Position numbers and translations under genes: made by a program. Shown here piece after piece: positions 25,145 to 32,681 of a DNA stretch of 32,681 nt. The notes beneath the pieces were generated by a model that ran no database searches, was not told where the DNA came from, and saw only the letters and a program-made list of their open reading frames with translations. The stretch is taken from the NCBI GenBank assembly GCA_015061525.1, contig SUWK01000023.1, positions 1 through 32,681 on the forward strand. Reading direction: 5' to 3'. The stretch comes from Lentisphaerota bacterium. GTDB taxonomy: Bacteria; Verrucomicrobiota; Lentisphaeria; Victivallales; Victivallaceae. How positions within the stretch are numbered: position 1 is the first letter of the stretch; every line of letters begins with the position of its first letter.

Positions 25145-28100
25145 TCACTTGTTGCTGAAGTTATCTTTCAATCTGAATTTGAATGGTGCAGAAACTTTCG
25201 ACTGTCTGCCGTCTCTGGTATAATAAACCACAAAGGCGTAGAAATCGGTGTCTGCCAGAAATCCATTGACCAATACTCCTGATTTTTTCAGATTGCTGCC
25301 GCGTTTGATCGCCTGCGAACCGTCACTGTTAAGCGAAAGATAAATATCATAATATGCGGCACCTTTCACCTCTTTGAAATGGAAAATGCCCCGCGTACCG
25401 TCATAGTAGTGGTCAGGTTGTTCCACTGCGGTGATTTCCGCAGCCGGAAGCACTCCGGTCTTATCAAGTTCGCGGATCAAATTGAACTCTTTGCCCGCAG
25501 ATTTGACCGGCGGCATCTTTACCTGCGGTACAAATTTTTTCATTTCTTCACTCTCATATTCTGCAAAAAGATCACCGAGAATCACAGCTTTCCGGGTGGT
25601 CGGCTCAAGAGTATTGACATACATCGCATGACGGCGGCGTTCCACAAAGATCTTTTCAATGGTCAATGGATAATCCACCACACCGTCACCGCCGCTTACA
25701 CCCCACCAGGTCGAACCGGCTTCGCGGAATCCGTCATAGGTCAAAGAGGCGGGCAATTCAAAACGTACGAGCCTTTTACCGTCAAAGTTGAAATAACTGG
25801 CATTCAGCTGGTCATCGCTGTTCCATGAATTTTTCTGCCCGACACTGATAAATTTTTCGCCTTTGGCATCGCGCAGTGAATAAACAATGCGCCCCCAGTC
25901 GCTGTCAGCGGTCACTTCCATAGTGATATATTTCGCCTTACCCGGAATCAGGATCGGTTTTGCCGGTTTGAGTGCAGTATAATACGGCATGGTCAACCGC
26001 TCCACCTTCTGCTCCGGCAGATGTACCGACAAGCCGCCAGAAACTTTTTTCAGCTCCATCACCGCCGGGAAACGGCGTACCGCATCGGGGAAACTGTTCA
26101 CATATTCATCATCCGCATCCTGACATTGAACCGGGAAAAGCTCCGCCGTACTGCCCAGACGGATATTGTTTTTGCCAAGTACTGCATCACTGTGATCGGG
26201 TTCACCCAGTTCAAATTTACCATCGCTGCCGTAAACAAATACCGGCAGATCAGAAATAACCGCTTCTGTTGTCAGGTTATCCATCAGATCATAAATCTGA
26301 CTGTACTTCATTTTGACCGGACGTTTACCGCGAACAGTCCAAAGCACATGGAGCAATTTGCCATTGCGGGAGTCTTTGAACTCCAACGCGTAAACCGAAA
26401 GCGAACCAACCGGGACCCAGCGGACAAATTCCATATAGCGCAAATGGCGCGCCAAAGTGCCGATCGCCGCATAAACAGCATACGGATTAATATCAAAAAC
26501 CCGGGTAAATGCACCACCGCCGTAGTGCTGCTCGCCCCAATAGCTGGCGCAGGAAGTCGTCCCGGCGATGGCAAACTGACGGTTGATGCCGTATGCCGCC
26601 AGCAGCAGCGCACAGCGGATGGTGTGGGCAGCATTACTCCGCTGATCCAGTGAACCGGGAGCAACGCGGGCAATACAAGGGCCTTCCACAGAAACCAATA
26701 CCGGTTTATCTTTGCGGAATTTATTCCAATAATACCGGAACTGCATCATCCGGTGAATGGAACACTGGTGCAGCTGCTGTTCAGGAAGACGCATAAAGTA
26801 TCCGGTATCATAAGCCACTCCGTCAAAACAGTTGCGCGTTTCCTCATCCTGCAGAAACGGCACGGTGAACACCGGGTCGCCCCACGGCAGCAGAATTTTG
26901 GTATGGGGGTACTCTGTACGGAAAATCTTATGGGCATCCATAACTTTCTTCTTGAATGCCAGAAACACCTTTTCCTCATCGGGCGTAAGTTTTTTCACCG
27001 ATTCACCGTAAAATTCCGGCAGCACACCGTGAGTACCGATGCCGCCCGGTTCAGCGAAAACATGGGTGTAGACCGGTTCAAAGAAATTCGCCGGCGACTG
27101 ACTGGATATCCGGTGAGTGGCACGATGCACCTCACGCTCTTTCAAATATTTCTGCATCGCCTCAAATGATTCGGGTTCACGTTCAACGCCCCGGTAATGG
27201 CTGCTGAAATATTTGAATCCCCACTTGACAGCTGTTTTGAAACAACTCCGGTCAAGGATATTGCCGTTGCCGCGGGCAAAAGATTCCAGACCTGCCATGC
27301 CGAAAAGACGGTGCAGCAGAGCGTTATCCGCCGTCAGATGAGCGCCATCCCAATCCCAATATCCGAACATGAAACCCTTGACATCAAAGGAACGTCCCTT
27401 GATCTCCCGGCGGCGCAAGCGGGTGAGATAATGAGTATAATTTTTGCCGTTACATGCAAGTGTCACCCGGTGCCAGCCGTATTTTTTCAGCGGCAGATCA
27501 AAACGGGTCACCGCTTTGCCCCCAGGCATAACGGTGAGATTCTGAAAATCTTTGACCACCTCTTTACCATCAAAACTTTCCGTAACGATCTCCAGCGGCA
27601 GCACCATTTTTTTTGCGGTATTATTGGTCAAGGTCACTGTATACGCCGGATCACTTTCCACCCAGACATTACCCTCGGATTCCGCAGTAAACTCCACCGT
27701 CACCGGAGCGGTTTCCAGTGTCATCGCATAAACCTGCACCCCGGACGGCGTACCGGCACCGTGGATGCTGAAGTGGTTGGGATCCGGCCACGCCCGGAAA
27801 ATATGGGTGCGCCCGGTAAGTTCCAACTCCAGAGTATTGCGGTCGCGGAACTCGGTCAATTCTCCCGGTTCCACCGGAATTTTGATCAACTGCAAATCCC
27901 TGCCGGAAATCTCCACTTTTTCAGCGGTGAAATTTTTGGGAAATCCGGAACGGTTCCGGAAAAACTGCGCCGACACCTCCGCGATCCGGTCAGCGCGCTC
28001 CTCGCACGATGCCAGCAAATAGATCGCCGTATACTGACGGTTGGGGATACGGAACTGCATCCGGCTGCGGTTGCCGCCCAATGCGCCGCCCCATCTGCCG

Positions 28101-28960
28101 CCGAATGTGCCGCTGTTCGGCGGAGCATAAGCCAAGAGCGTTCCCTCGGCGAACCACACCTGCCCCAGATCCAATGCGGCAAATCCCTGTTCAGTTTCCA
28201 AAGAAAGCTCAAACGGGATCCCCTTGTATGTCAGGGACTTTTTTCCATCTTTCAAATCACTGCACAAATTGGCAGCATTGAATTTGGCACTCAAATCAAC
28301 TGCATAAAAGTTTTCAGCAAGTTCCGGCAGCTTTTCCACGACTCCCGCACCGATCTCCGTTCCCGGCGGCAGTATCATGACCGGAGATTTTTTTGCCAGA
28401 TCTGCGGTTGCCGGCATTTCCGCAATGAGGATATGGTCAAAAAACAACCGCAATTTTCCCTGGCGGTTCTCAATCGTCAACGGGAAAAAAGTCTGATTTA
28501 TATCCCGGTAAAATTTGCTCTTTATACTGTTTATACGGTTGCGCAATTCACGGGAAAGAGCGAAATTATCCTGAAAAAATCCATTGGGGTAATAGTTGTT
28601 ATTTTCCCACCAGTGATCTGCCGGTTTGACCATTTCATCATTGAGATCATAAAACGCCCATACCAGATAATCATCGCGGCGATGGATCGTAAACCGTTCC
28701 GTGCCCCGGGTGGTTTGCAACTGCACAGTACCTTTGGCGGGCAGTTTTACCGGGATGGTCAACCGGGTGTTTTCCGCCATTTTTGCAGCGGCGGAAATTT
28801 TCTGCTGCCGTGTCGAGTTGTTGATCAGTTTTCCATGCTGCCACTGCAACGAACCGGGGAGTTTATCTGCAGAAGAAAACACTTTTTCCGCATTCGCAAA
28901 TACATTGCCGAGCAGAGAAACAGAACAAACTGAAATCATCATAAGTTTTTTGAATTCCAT
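25145..28960 (-). CDS. Exported glycosidase-like protein with C-terminal Fn3-like domain
   Basis: This 1271-aa protein begins with a signal peptide (MEFKKLMMISVCSVSLLGNVFA, cut near Ala-Asn) and is therefore periplasmic or secreted. A long beta-rich N-terminal part is followed by a likely TIM barrel near the middle (FMFGYWDWDGAH, RGNGNILDRSCF, LLPWGDPVFT, VSVEGPCIARV); the Glu in VSVEGP is a plausible nucleophile. The rest is beta-rich, ending in a segment (AAYYDIYLSLNSDG ... DFYAFVVYYTRDG) like a fibronectin type III domain. I cannot name the family. AAGGA of its ribosome site overlaps the stop codon of the upstream gene, 15 bases away, so it is the last gene of the pseudopilin operon and ends at the bidirectional terminator. 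Confidence 0.6.
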   Translation of the reverse strand: MEFKKLMMISVCSVSLLGNVFANAEKVFSSADKLPGSLQWQHGKLINNSTRQQKISAAAKMAENTRLTIPVKLPAKGTVQLQTTRGTERFTIHRRDDYLVWAFYDLNDEMVKPADHWWENNNYYPNGFFQDNFALSRELRNRINSIKSKFYRDINQTFFPLTIENRQGKLRLFFDHILIAEMPATADLAKKSPVMILPPGTEIGAGVVEKLPELAENFYAVDLSAKFNAANLCSDLKDGKKSLTYKGIPFELSLETEQGFAALDLGQVWFAEGTLLAYAPPNSGTFGGRWGGALGGNRSRMQFRIPNRQYTAIYLLASCEERADRIAEVSAQFFRNRSGFPKNFTAEKVEISGRDLQLIKIPVEPGELTEFRDRNTLELELTGRTHIFRAWPDPNHFSIHGAGTPSGVQVYAMTLETAPVTVEFTAESEGNVWVESDPAYTVTLTNNTAKKMVLPLEIVTESFDGKEVVKDFQNLTVMPGGKAVTRFDLPLKKYGWHRVTLACNGKNYTHYLTRLRRREIKGRSFDVKGFMFGYWDWDGAHLTADNALLHRLFGMAGLESFARGNGNILDRSCFKTAVKWGFKYFSSHYRGVEREPESFEAMQKYLKEREVHRATHRISSQSPANFFEPVYTHVFAEPGGIGTHGVLPEFYGESVKKLTPDEEKVFLAFKKKVMDAHKIFRTEYPHTKILLPWGDPVFTVPFLQDEETRNCFDGVAYDTGYFMRLPEQQLHQCSIHRMMQFRYYWNKFRKDKPVLVSVEGPCIARVAPGSLDQRSNAAHTIRCALLLAAYGINRQFAIAGTTSCASYWGEQHYGGGAFTRVFDINPYAVYAAIGTLARHLRYMEFVRWVPVGSLSVYALEFKDSRNGKLLHVLWTVRGKRPVKMKYSQIYDLMDNLTTEAVISDLPVFVYGSDGKFELGEPDHSDAVLGKNNIRLGSTAELFPVQCQDADDEYVNSFPDAVRRFPAVMELKKVSGGLSVHLPEQKVERLTMPYYTALKPAKPILIPGKAKYITMEVTADSDWGRIVYSLRDAKGEKFISVGQKNSWNSDDQLNASYFNFDGKRLVRFELPASLTYDGFREAGSTWWGVSGGDGVVDYPLTIEKIFVERRRHAMYVNTLEPTTRKAVILGDLFAEYESEEMKKFVPQVKMPPVKSAGKEFNLIRELDKTGVLPAAEITAVEQPDHYYDGTRGIFHFKEVKGAAYYDIYLSLNSDGSQAIKRGSNLKKSGVLVNGFLADTDFYAFVVYYTRDGRQSKVSAPFKFRLKDNFSNK

Positions 28961-28975
28961 ATATTGTAAAATTCC

Positions 28976-31819
28976 TTATTTTTCAGCAAGAATAAAACAT
29001 CCGCCATCCGGCAGTTTCACAGCAAGCTGATTTCTGCCGTTGACTTTTCCCTCTTTGACGATATTGGCATTCACCGCGGTAAATTTACGGTAAGTACCGG
29101 AAAAATTCAAAACCGTTTCCGCAGCCTCTCCGGCAAAATTCGCCAGCACGATCACATCAGCCTTTTTACCGGCAAGCATATTGGTTTCGATCAGATAATT
29201 ACTGCTTTGGATCAACGGCTTTACCGGAAACGGCAGAGATGCGATATATTTACGGTGCGCTGCCGGATAATCAAGGAAACTGTAATCTTTCACAACTTTG
29301 GCTTTGCTTATGTAACTGATCCCCGGGAAAAATCCGGCGGCGATCACCTGACCTTTGCCAGTTTTGACCACCTGCTGCAGCGGCTGCTGCACTCCGGAAA
29401 TCAGCGGCATATCCATGAAAGTATCAAGCGTTTTCAACCGGTGCATTCCGTGATGGGCGGTGCCGGGATTCTGAACGACTTTGAACGCATTATCCGGGAT
29501 ATTGAGCATCTTGCGCAAACTCAAGGGCAGATTGCTCTGGTCAAACTGCAGCGCACCGGCAGTCATATAAAGCGTACCGCCGTCTTTCACCCAGTTGACG
29601 ATCACCGGAACGAATTCTTTGCGGATATGGGAGTCACACGCGATGAGCAGAGAGTAATTTTTCAGCTCTTTTTCCAAACTTTCCTCCTCGATCACATCCA
29701 TTGAATATCCGCAATGTTTCATCAGAAGATTCAAAAACACCCGTTCTTTGCCGAATACATTGTCCTTTTTCAAGTTCCAGATGTCGGAAGTGCGGGAAAA
29801 AAGCATGGCACAATCACCTTTGACCGCAGTGCTTTCAAGCACTTCATTTTCCACTGCGCCCAGCGGATAGGCGATCTTTTTCACTCCGGTATAAATATCC
29901 TGGAACCGGTTGGAGGCGTCGGAACTCATAACATACCACGGTCCATAGTTGTGAAAACCCAACGCCCTGGCTCCCCTGCCGATCGCCATAAAACCTTTTG
30001 CCTGAATATCCCACAGATTTTTACCGGACGTGATATTGAAAATACCGAAATCAACTCCCTTTTCACGGCATGCCGCCCGCAAGACATCGGTATAAAAACC
30101 GTTGCTCTGGTAGGTGCGCGTGTGGTTCGCCCAATCTTCGCCCCAGCCGTAACTCAACGCCCCGGAACCGAGAATATCGAACCAGTCGCAGAAGTTAGTG
30201 AGCATGTTGCCATCGTAGGTCAGCGTGGTGGCAAAGTTTGATGTCACCGGAATTCCGGGAAAATGTCTGGCGGCAACCGCAGAAATCGTTTTGAACATTT
30301 TGGTGATCACCGTATTGGCATAACGCATCGACCAGTAAAAACGGATACCGTCCGCCGGATCATCGGTAAATACCGCCGGAGTAAGTGTCACGCCAATACT
30401 TTTCAGATAAGCGGGAAACTCTCCTTTGCAATAAGCACAATTTTTGAAGTGTGCCAGCTGCATCCCCGGTTCATCCATCACATTGATCACATAAGGCTTG
30501 GGAGCTTGGGATGCTTTGACTTGCGCAGCATAAGCTTTAAGCACAACCTCCATCCTTGCTTCATCAGGACGGTTAAGACAGCCTTTATTGAGGTGGAAAA
30601 GATATTTGGTCGCCCGGAATACCGGCAAAGTATCTTTGTCATGCGCAAAGCTCGTACCATTTATGCCGATGATCTCCAATGCTTTAAGCTCGTTTTGAAT
30701 AACCTCTGCTCCTTCATATACCGGGTCGAGCGACAAGCCGGTGGTCAACGGAAATTTCACCGGTCGTCTGCCGGGGACACTTCCGGCAGCTTCGGCAAAT
30801 TTGACAGATTTTTCACTGGCATCAAATTCTGAAATCAGCTCACCGGTCACCATATTGACAGCGATCTGCAGTCCGCACCCCTTCCCGGTTCTGCGGAAAG
30901 TTTTCCAGATGTTTTCTTCAGAAGGAGTCCGGGAAAACTGTATTTCAAAAGCGGCAGTTTCCGGACGCGCGGCGTGATAGGAATTTATCAGATAAAACTG
31001 GAAACGGTCAAATGAACTGTAGGTCATATATTTGCTCAATTCATACCACGGAGTGACATCTCCGGCTTTCAGGTGTTCGCTCTTCATATTTCCGGCACCA
31101 TTATCCGGTCCGGTGAACCACCCTTTTTTATTGATGTTGTGGTGTCCGGTATACCAGCCGAATGTTCCGGTGGAACGCAATCCGAAAAAGTGTACCGCCG
31201 CCGGACTTTTCTGCTCATCCAGTATTCTGAACCGGACAAACAACGGATAAAGATCATTTATCCGCGGTTCAAAAGCCAAGTCGGAAGTCAGCAGAAACAC
31301 GTCCAGATGTCTGCCGCCGGCAGTAGTTACTGCCCCTTTTTGAAGTTTGCTGATCTCCACAGTGTATACACCGGCTTGAACAGCATCAAAAAACAGTTTG
31401 TCCCAGACGAAAAGCCCATATCCGCGCCCCCATTTTGTCATACCTTCCGGAGTGGTACGCAGAGAGTTGCGGTCAAACTCCTGAACGGCGATGACCTTGT
31501 TATCGTGTTTGACGGTCAGGGTAAATCCGGCTCTGGCACGGCTGGCACTCAAATCCAGATAACGCACCCAGAGATGATATTTACCGGGCTTGCCGATCCT
31601 GATCTCTTTTACCGCGCTGCCGCTGATCCCGTTTGCCCCCATCAAATGCGCGCCGCCGGAGGGGTAACTGTCGTAATATCCCGGATAATGCGGACGCTTC
31701 ACCCATGCTCCATTACTGCTGACAAACGTTTCCGCCTCAAAAATCATGCTGTCAGCCGGTTTCGCAGCCTGGATCACGGCACAAAAAACCGTCACTGCCA
31801 ATATAAAAAACTTTTTCAT
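28976..31819 (-). CDS. Exported glycosidase-like protein with N-terminal carbohydrate-binding domain
   Basis: This 947-aa protein has a signal peptide (MKKFFILAVTVFCAVIQAA), then a CBM6/35-like domain (MIFEAETFVSSNGAW ... GKYHLWVRYLDL). A probable TIM barrel follows (KPYVINVMDEPGMQ, where the Glu of DEP is a good acid/base candidate; FCDWFDILGSG; GFHNYGPWYV), then a GH42 trimerisation-like domain (YSLLIACDSHIRKEFVPVIV) and a short beta domain. The overall order is like GH42 enzymes, but the family is not certain. The start is set at 31819, where the signal peptide begins; an upstream frame from 31894 overlaps the end of the pseudopilin gene. The ribosome site is weak (GGGGA about eleven bases upstream). 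It is the second gene of a three-gene operon. Confidence 0.6.
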   Translation of the reverse strand: MKKFFILAVTVFCAVIQAAKPADSMIFEAETFVSSNGAWVKRPHYPGYYDSYPSGGAHLMGANGISGSAVKEIRIGKPGKYHLWVRYLDLSASRARAGFTLTVKHDNKVIAVQEFDRNSLRTTPEGMTKWGRGYGLFVWDKLFFDAVQAGVYTVEISKLQKGAVTTAGGRHLDVFLLTSDLAFEPRINDLYPLFVRFRILDEQKSPAAVHFFGLRSTGTFGWYTGHHNINKKGWFTGPDNGAGNMKSEHLKAGDVTPWYELSKYMTYSSFDRFQFYLINSYHAARPETAAFEIQFSRTPSEENIWKTFRRTGKGCGLQIAVNMVTGELISEFDASEKSVKFAEAAGSVPGRRPVKFPLTTGLSLDPVYEGAEVIQNELKALEIIGINGTSFAHDKDTLPVFRATKYLFHLNKGCLNRPDEARMEVVLKAYAAQVKASQAPKPYVINVMDEPGMQLAHFKNCAYCKGEFPAYLKSIGVTLTPAVFTDDPADGIRFYWSMRYANTVITKMFKTISAVAARHFPGIPVTSNFATTLTYDGNMLTNFCDWFDILGSGALSYGWGEDWANHTRTYQSNGFYTDVLRAACREKGVDFGIFNITSGKNLWDIQAKGFMAIGRGARALGFHNYGPWYVMSSDASNRFQDIYTGVKKIAYPLGAVENEVLESTAVKGDCAMLFSRTSDIWNLKKDNVFGKERVFLNLLMKHCGYSMDVIEEESLEKELKNYSLLIACDSHIRKEFVPVIVNWVKDGGTLYMTAGALQFDQSNLPLSLRKMLNIPDNAFKVVQNPGTAHHGMHRLKTLDTFMDMPLISGVQQPLQQVVKTGKGQVIAAGFFPGISYISKAKVVKDYSFLDYPAAHRKYIASLPFPVKPLIQSSNYLIETNMLAGKKADVIVLANFAGEAAETVLNFSGTYRKFTAVNANIVKEGKVNGRNQLAVKLPDGGCFILAEK

Positions 31820-31845
31820 TTGTAAAATTTTCCCCGAAAAAACGC

Positions 31846-32676
31846 TTACCAGCGGATACCCGCGTTGGAACCGTAGTGAATGTCGCGGGTACACTCATCA
31901 AAGTTGCGCCATGCCACATGACCATCCATAAATGCCAGATTCACTCCCTTGTCGCCGTGAGGAAGCGGTTTGCCGCCGTGATCGGAGTAAACCGGCTGTA
32001 CGGTAACAGCCTCCATATCACCTGCCATCACCTGATCAGCCGGCCCGGAATAACTCCCTTTTTTGGTACTGTTGAGTATGATATCCTTGCGGTTCAGATC
32101 TTTGAGCGTATTCAATGCCCAAGCTTTTTCCAGTCCGTCGACTCTGGGATTGTTATTGATATCATTGAAGTGATGCGGAGCGTATGCAGTTGTCAAACCG
32201 TAACCGAATGCCAGAGTGTAATCAGTATAAAAGTGAGTATCGAATGTGCGCGAACGCAAAATTCCGGCGGAATAATTGACTCCCGGTCCGTTGCAGGATG
32301 CAGACGGACACTCAACTGCCTGAATGCGGGAATCGTAGAGCAAAAGTCCACTGCCGGGTGAATAATAACTGGCAACCATAGTACCGTAAACCGACGGGTT
32401 CCAGATGTAAACGATCGGACCACTGTCATCATTATCAGAAGCATACTGCAGAACCATGGAAGAAAGCTGCTTAAGATTATTCTGACACGATGCCACCATT
32501 CCACGGTTGCGCGCCGAATTGAGTGCGGGCAGCAAGATCGCCGCCAAAATGGCGATGATCGCGATCACGACCAGCAATTCGATCAAGGTAAATGCGCTCT
32601 TGGGAAGAGGGGAAAAACTTCTTTTCACGGGAAAAGAGGTTTTTCCCCTCTCCCCAAACCCCACTCCCTTTTTCAA
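31846..32676 (-). CDS. Pseudopilin-like protein (prepilin N-methylation motif, H-x10-DG C-terminus)
   Basis: This 276-aa protein carries the type IV/type II secretion prepilin signal [21 protein letters not shown]: cleavage after Ala28, Glu at mature position 5, and a hydrophobic helix 29-50. Near the C-terminus, [15 protein letters not shown] has His240 and Asp251-Gly, the processing-associated H-x9-DG motif with one extra residue. Such proteins are typical of Lentisphaerota and Planctomycetota. The start is uncertain: TTG at 32676 gives the leader [10 protein letters not shown]..., and GTG at 32628 gives a more usual short leader (260 aa). The leader DNA contains a near-perfect palindrome (32601-32656). 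It heads an operon with two exported glycosidase-like proteins, 26 bases ahead of the first. The 5' flank is cut by the window edge. Confidence 0.85.
   Translation of the reverse strand: MKKGVGFGERGKTSFPVKRSFSPLPKSAFTLIELLVVIAIIAILAAILLPALNSARNRGMVASCQNNLKQLSSMVLQYASDNDDSGPIVYIWNPSVYGTMVASYYSPGSGLLLYDSRIQAVECPSASCNGPGVNYSAGILRSRTFDTHFYTDYTLAFGYGLTTAYAPHHFNDINNNPRVDGLEKAWALNTLKDLNRKDIILNSTKKGSYSGPADQVMAGDMEAVTVQPVYSDHGGKPLPHGDKGVNLAFMDGHVAWRNFDECTRDIHYGSNAGIRW
32601..32656. repeat. 26-position near-perfect palindrome in the pseudopilin leader
   Basis: Bases 32601-32626 pair with 32631-32656 around a four-base loop (ACGG). Only two positions deviate: 32605-32652 (A-C) and 32619-32638 (T-G). 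The arms read TGGGAAGAGGGGAAAAA on the left and its complement on the right. In the pseudopilin frame it encodes the positively charged leader before the cleavage site. Confidence 0.9.
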
Positions 32677-32681
32677 GAAAA

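Overview
The window most likely comes from a Lentisphaerota (Victivallales-like) bacterium of the PVC group. The evidence is the combination of a prepilin-like protein with the [18 protein letters not shown] start and a C-terminal H-x(n)-DG motif placed ahead of large glycosidases, Chlamydia-type Pmp repeats, very large uncharacterised glycoside-hydrolase-like proteins, and moderate GC content. This is inference from gene content; no rRNA or housekeeping marker is present.

Layout. (1) 1-744 holds no convincing protein gene, but it contains structured DNA: a possible RNA with tRNA-like ends, an intrinsic terminator and an inverted repeat. (2) 745-3129 (minus) is a two-gene operon, zinc alcohol dehydrogenase then a double-domain class II aldolase, with a good promoter, an operator-like palindrome and a terminator. 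(3) 3166-8217 is a patch of small unknown genes: a membrane protein, two hypothetical proteins, a conserved unknown protein coupled to a four-helix-bundle 'suffix' protein, and a coupled pair of unknown genes. Arrays of a 10-nt periodic ACGGAC/GTCCGT motif lie at both ends of, and inside, the four-helix segment. (4) 8367-11938 (plus) carries a secreted Sel1-repeat protein, then a creD-sanA envelope operon. (5) 11939-12586 is a repeat-rich, GC-rich gap with no gene. (6) 12587-20752 is a divergent carbohydrate locus: a 1044-aa glycosidase-like protein on minus, and on plus two tandem paralogous deacetylase-like proteins followed by a GH106-like glycosidase. None of the four has a signal peptide. 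(7) 21212-25072 (plus) encodes a 1286-aa protein with a metzincin-like motif, Pmp repeats and four CARDB domains. (8) 25145-32676 (minus) is an operon of a pseudopilin and two exported glycosidase-like proteins.

How the parts fit: the window looks like a glycan-using bacterium with one cytoplasmic saccharide-processing locus (region 6) and one exported, pseudopilin-linked locus (region 8), plus an adhesin/protease-like surface protein. The aldolase/dehydrogenase pair could handle deoxysugar-type products such as those released by a rhamnosidase-like enzyme, but the genes are not linked and this is only a suggestion. The points most worth a second look are the pseudopilin-glycosidase operon with a 26-position palindrome inside the pseudopilin leader, the ACGGAC decamer arrays around the four-helix gene, the metzincin-Pmp-CARDB protein without a signal peptide, the tandem deacetylase-like pair, and the tRNA-ended RNA candidate at the left edge.
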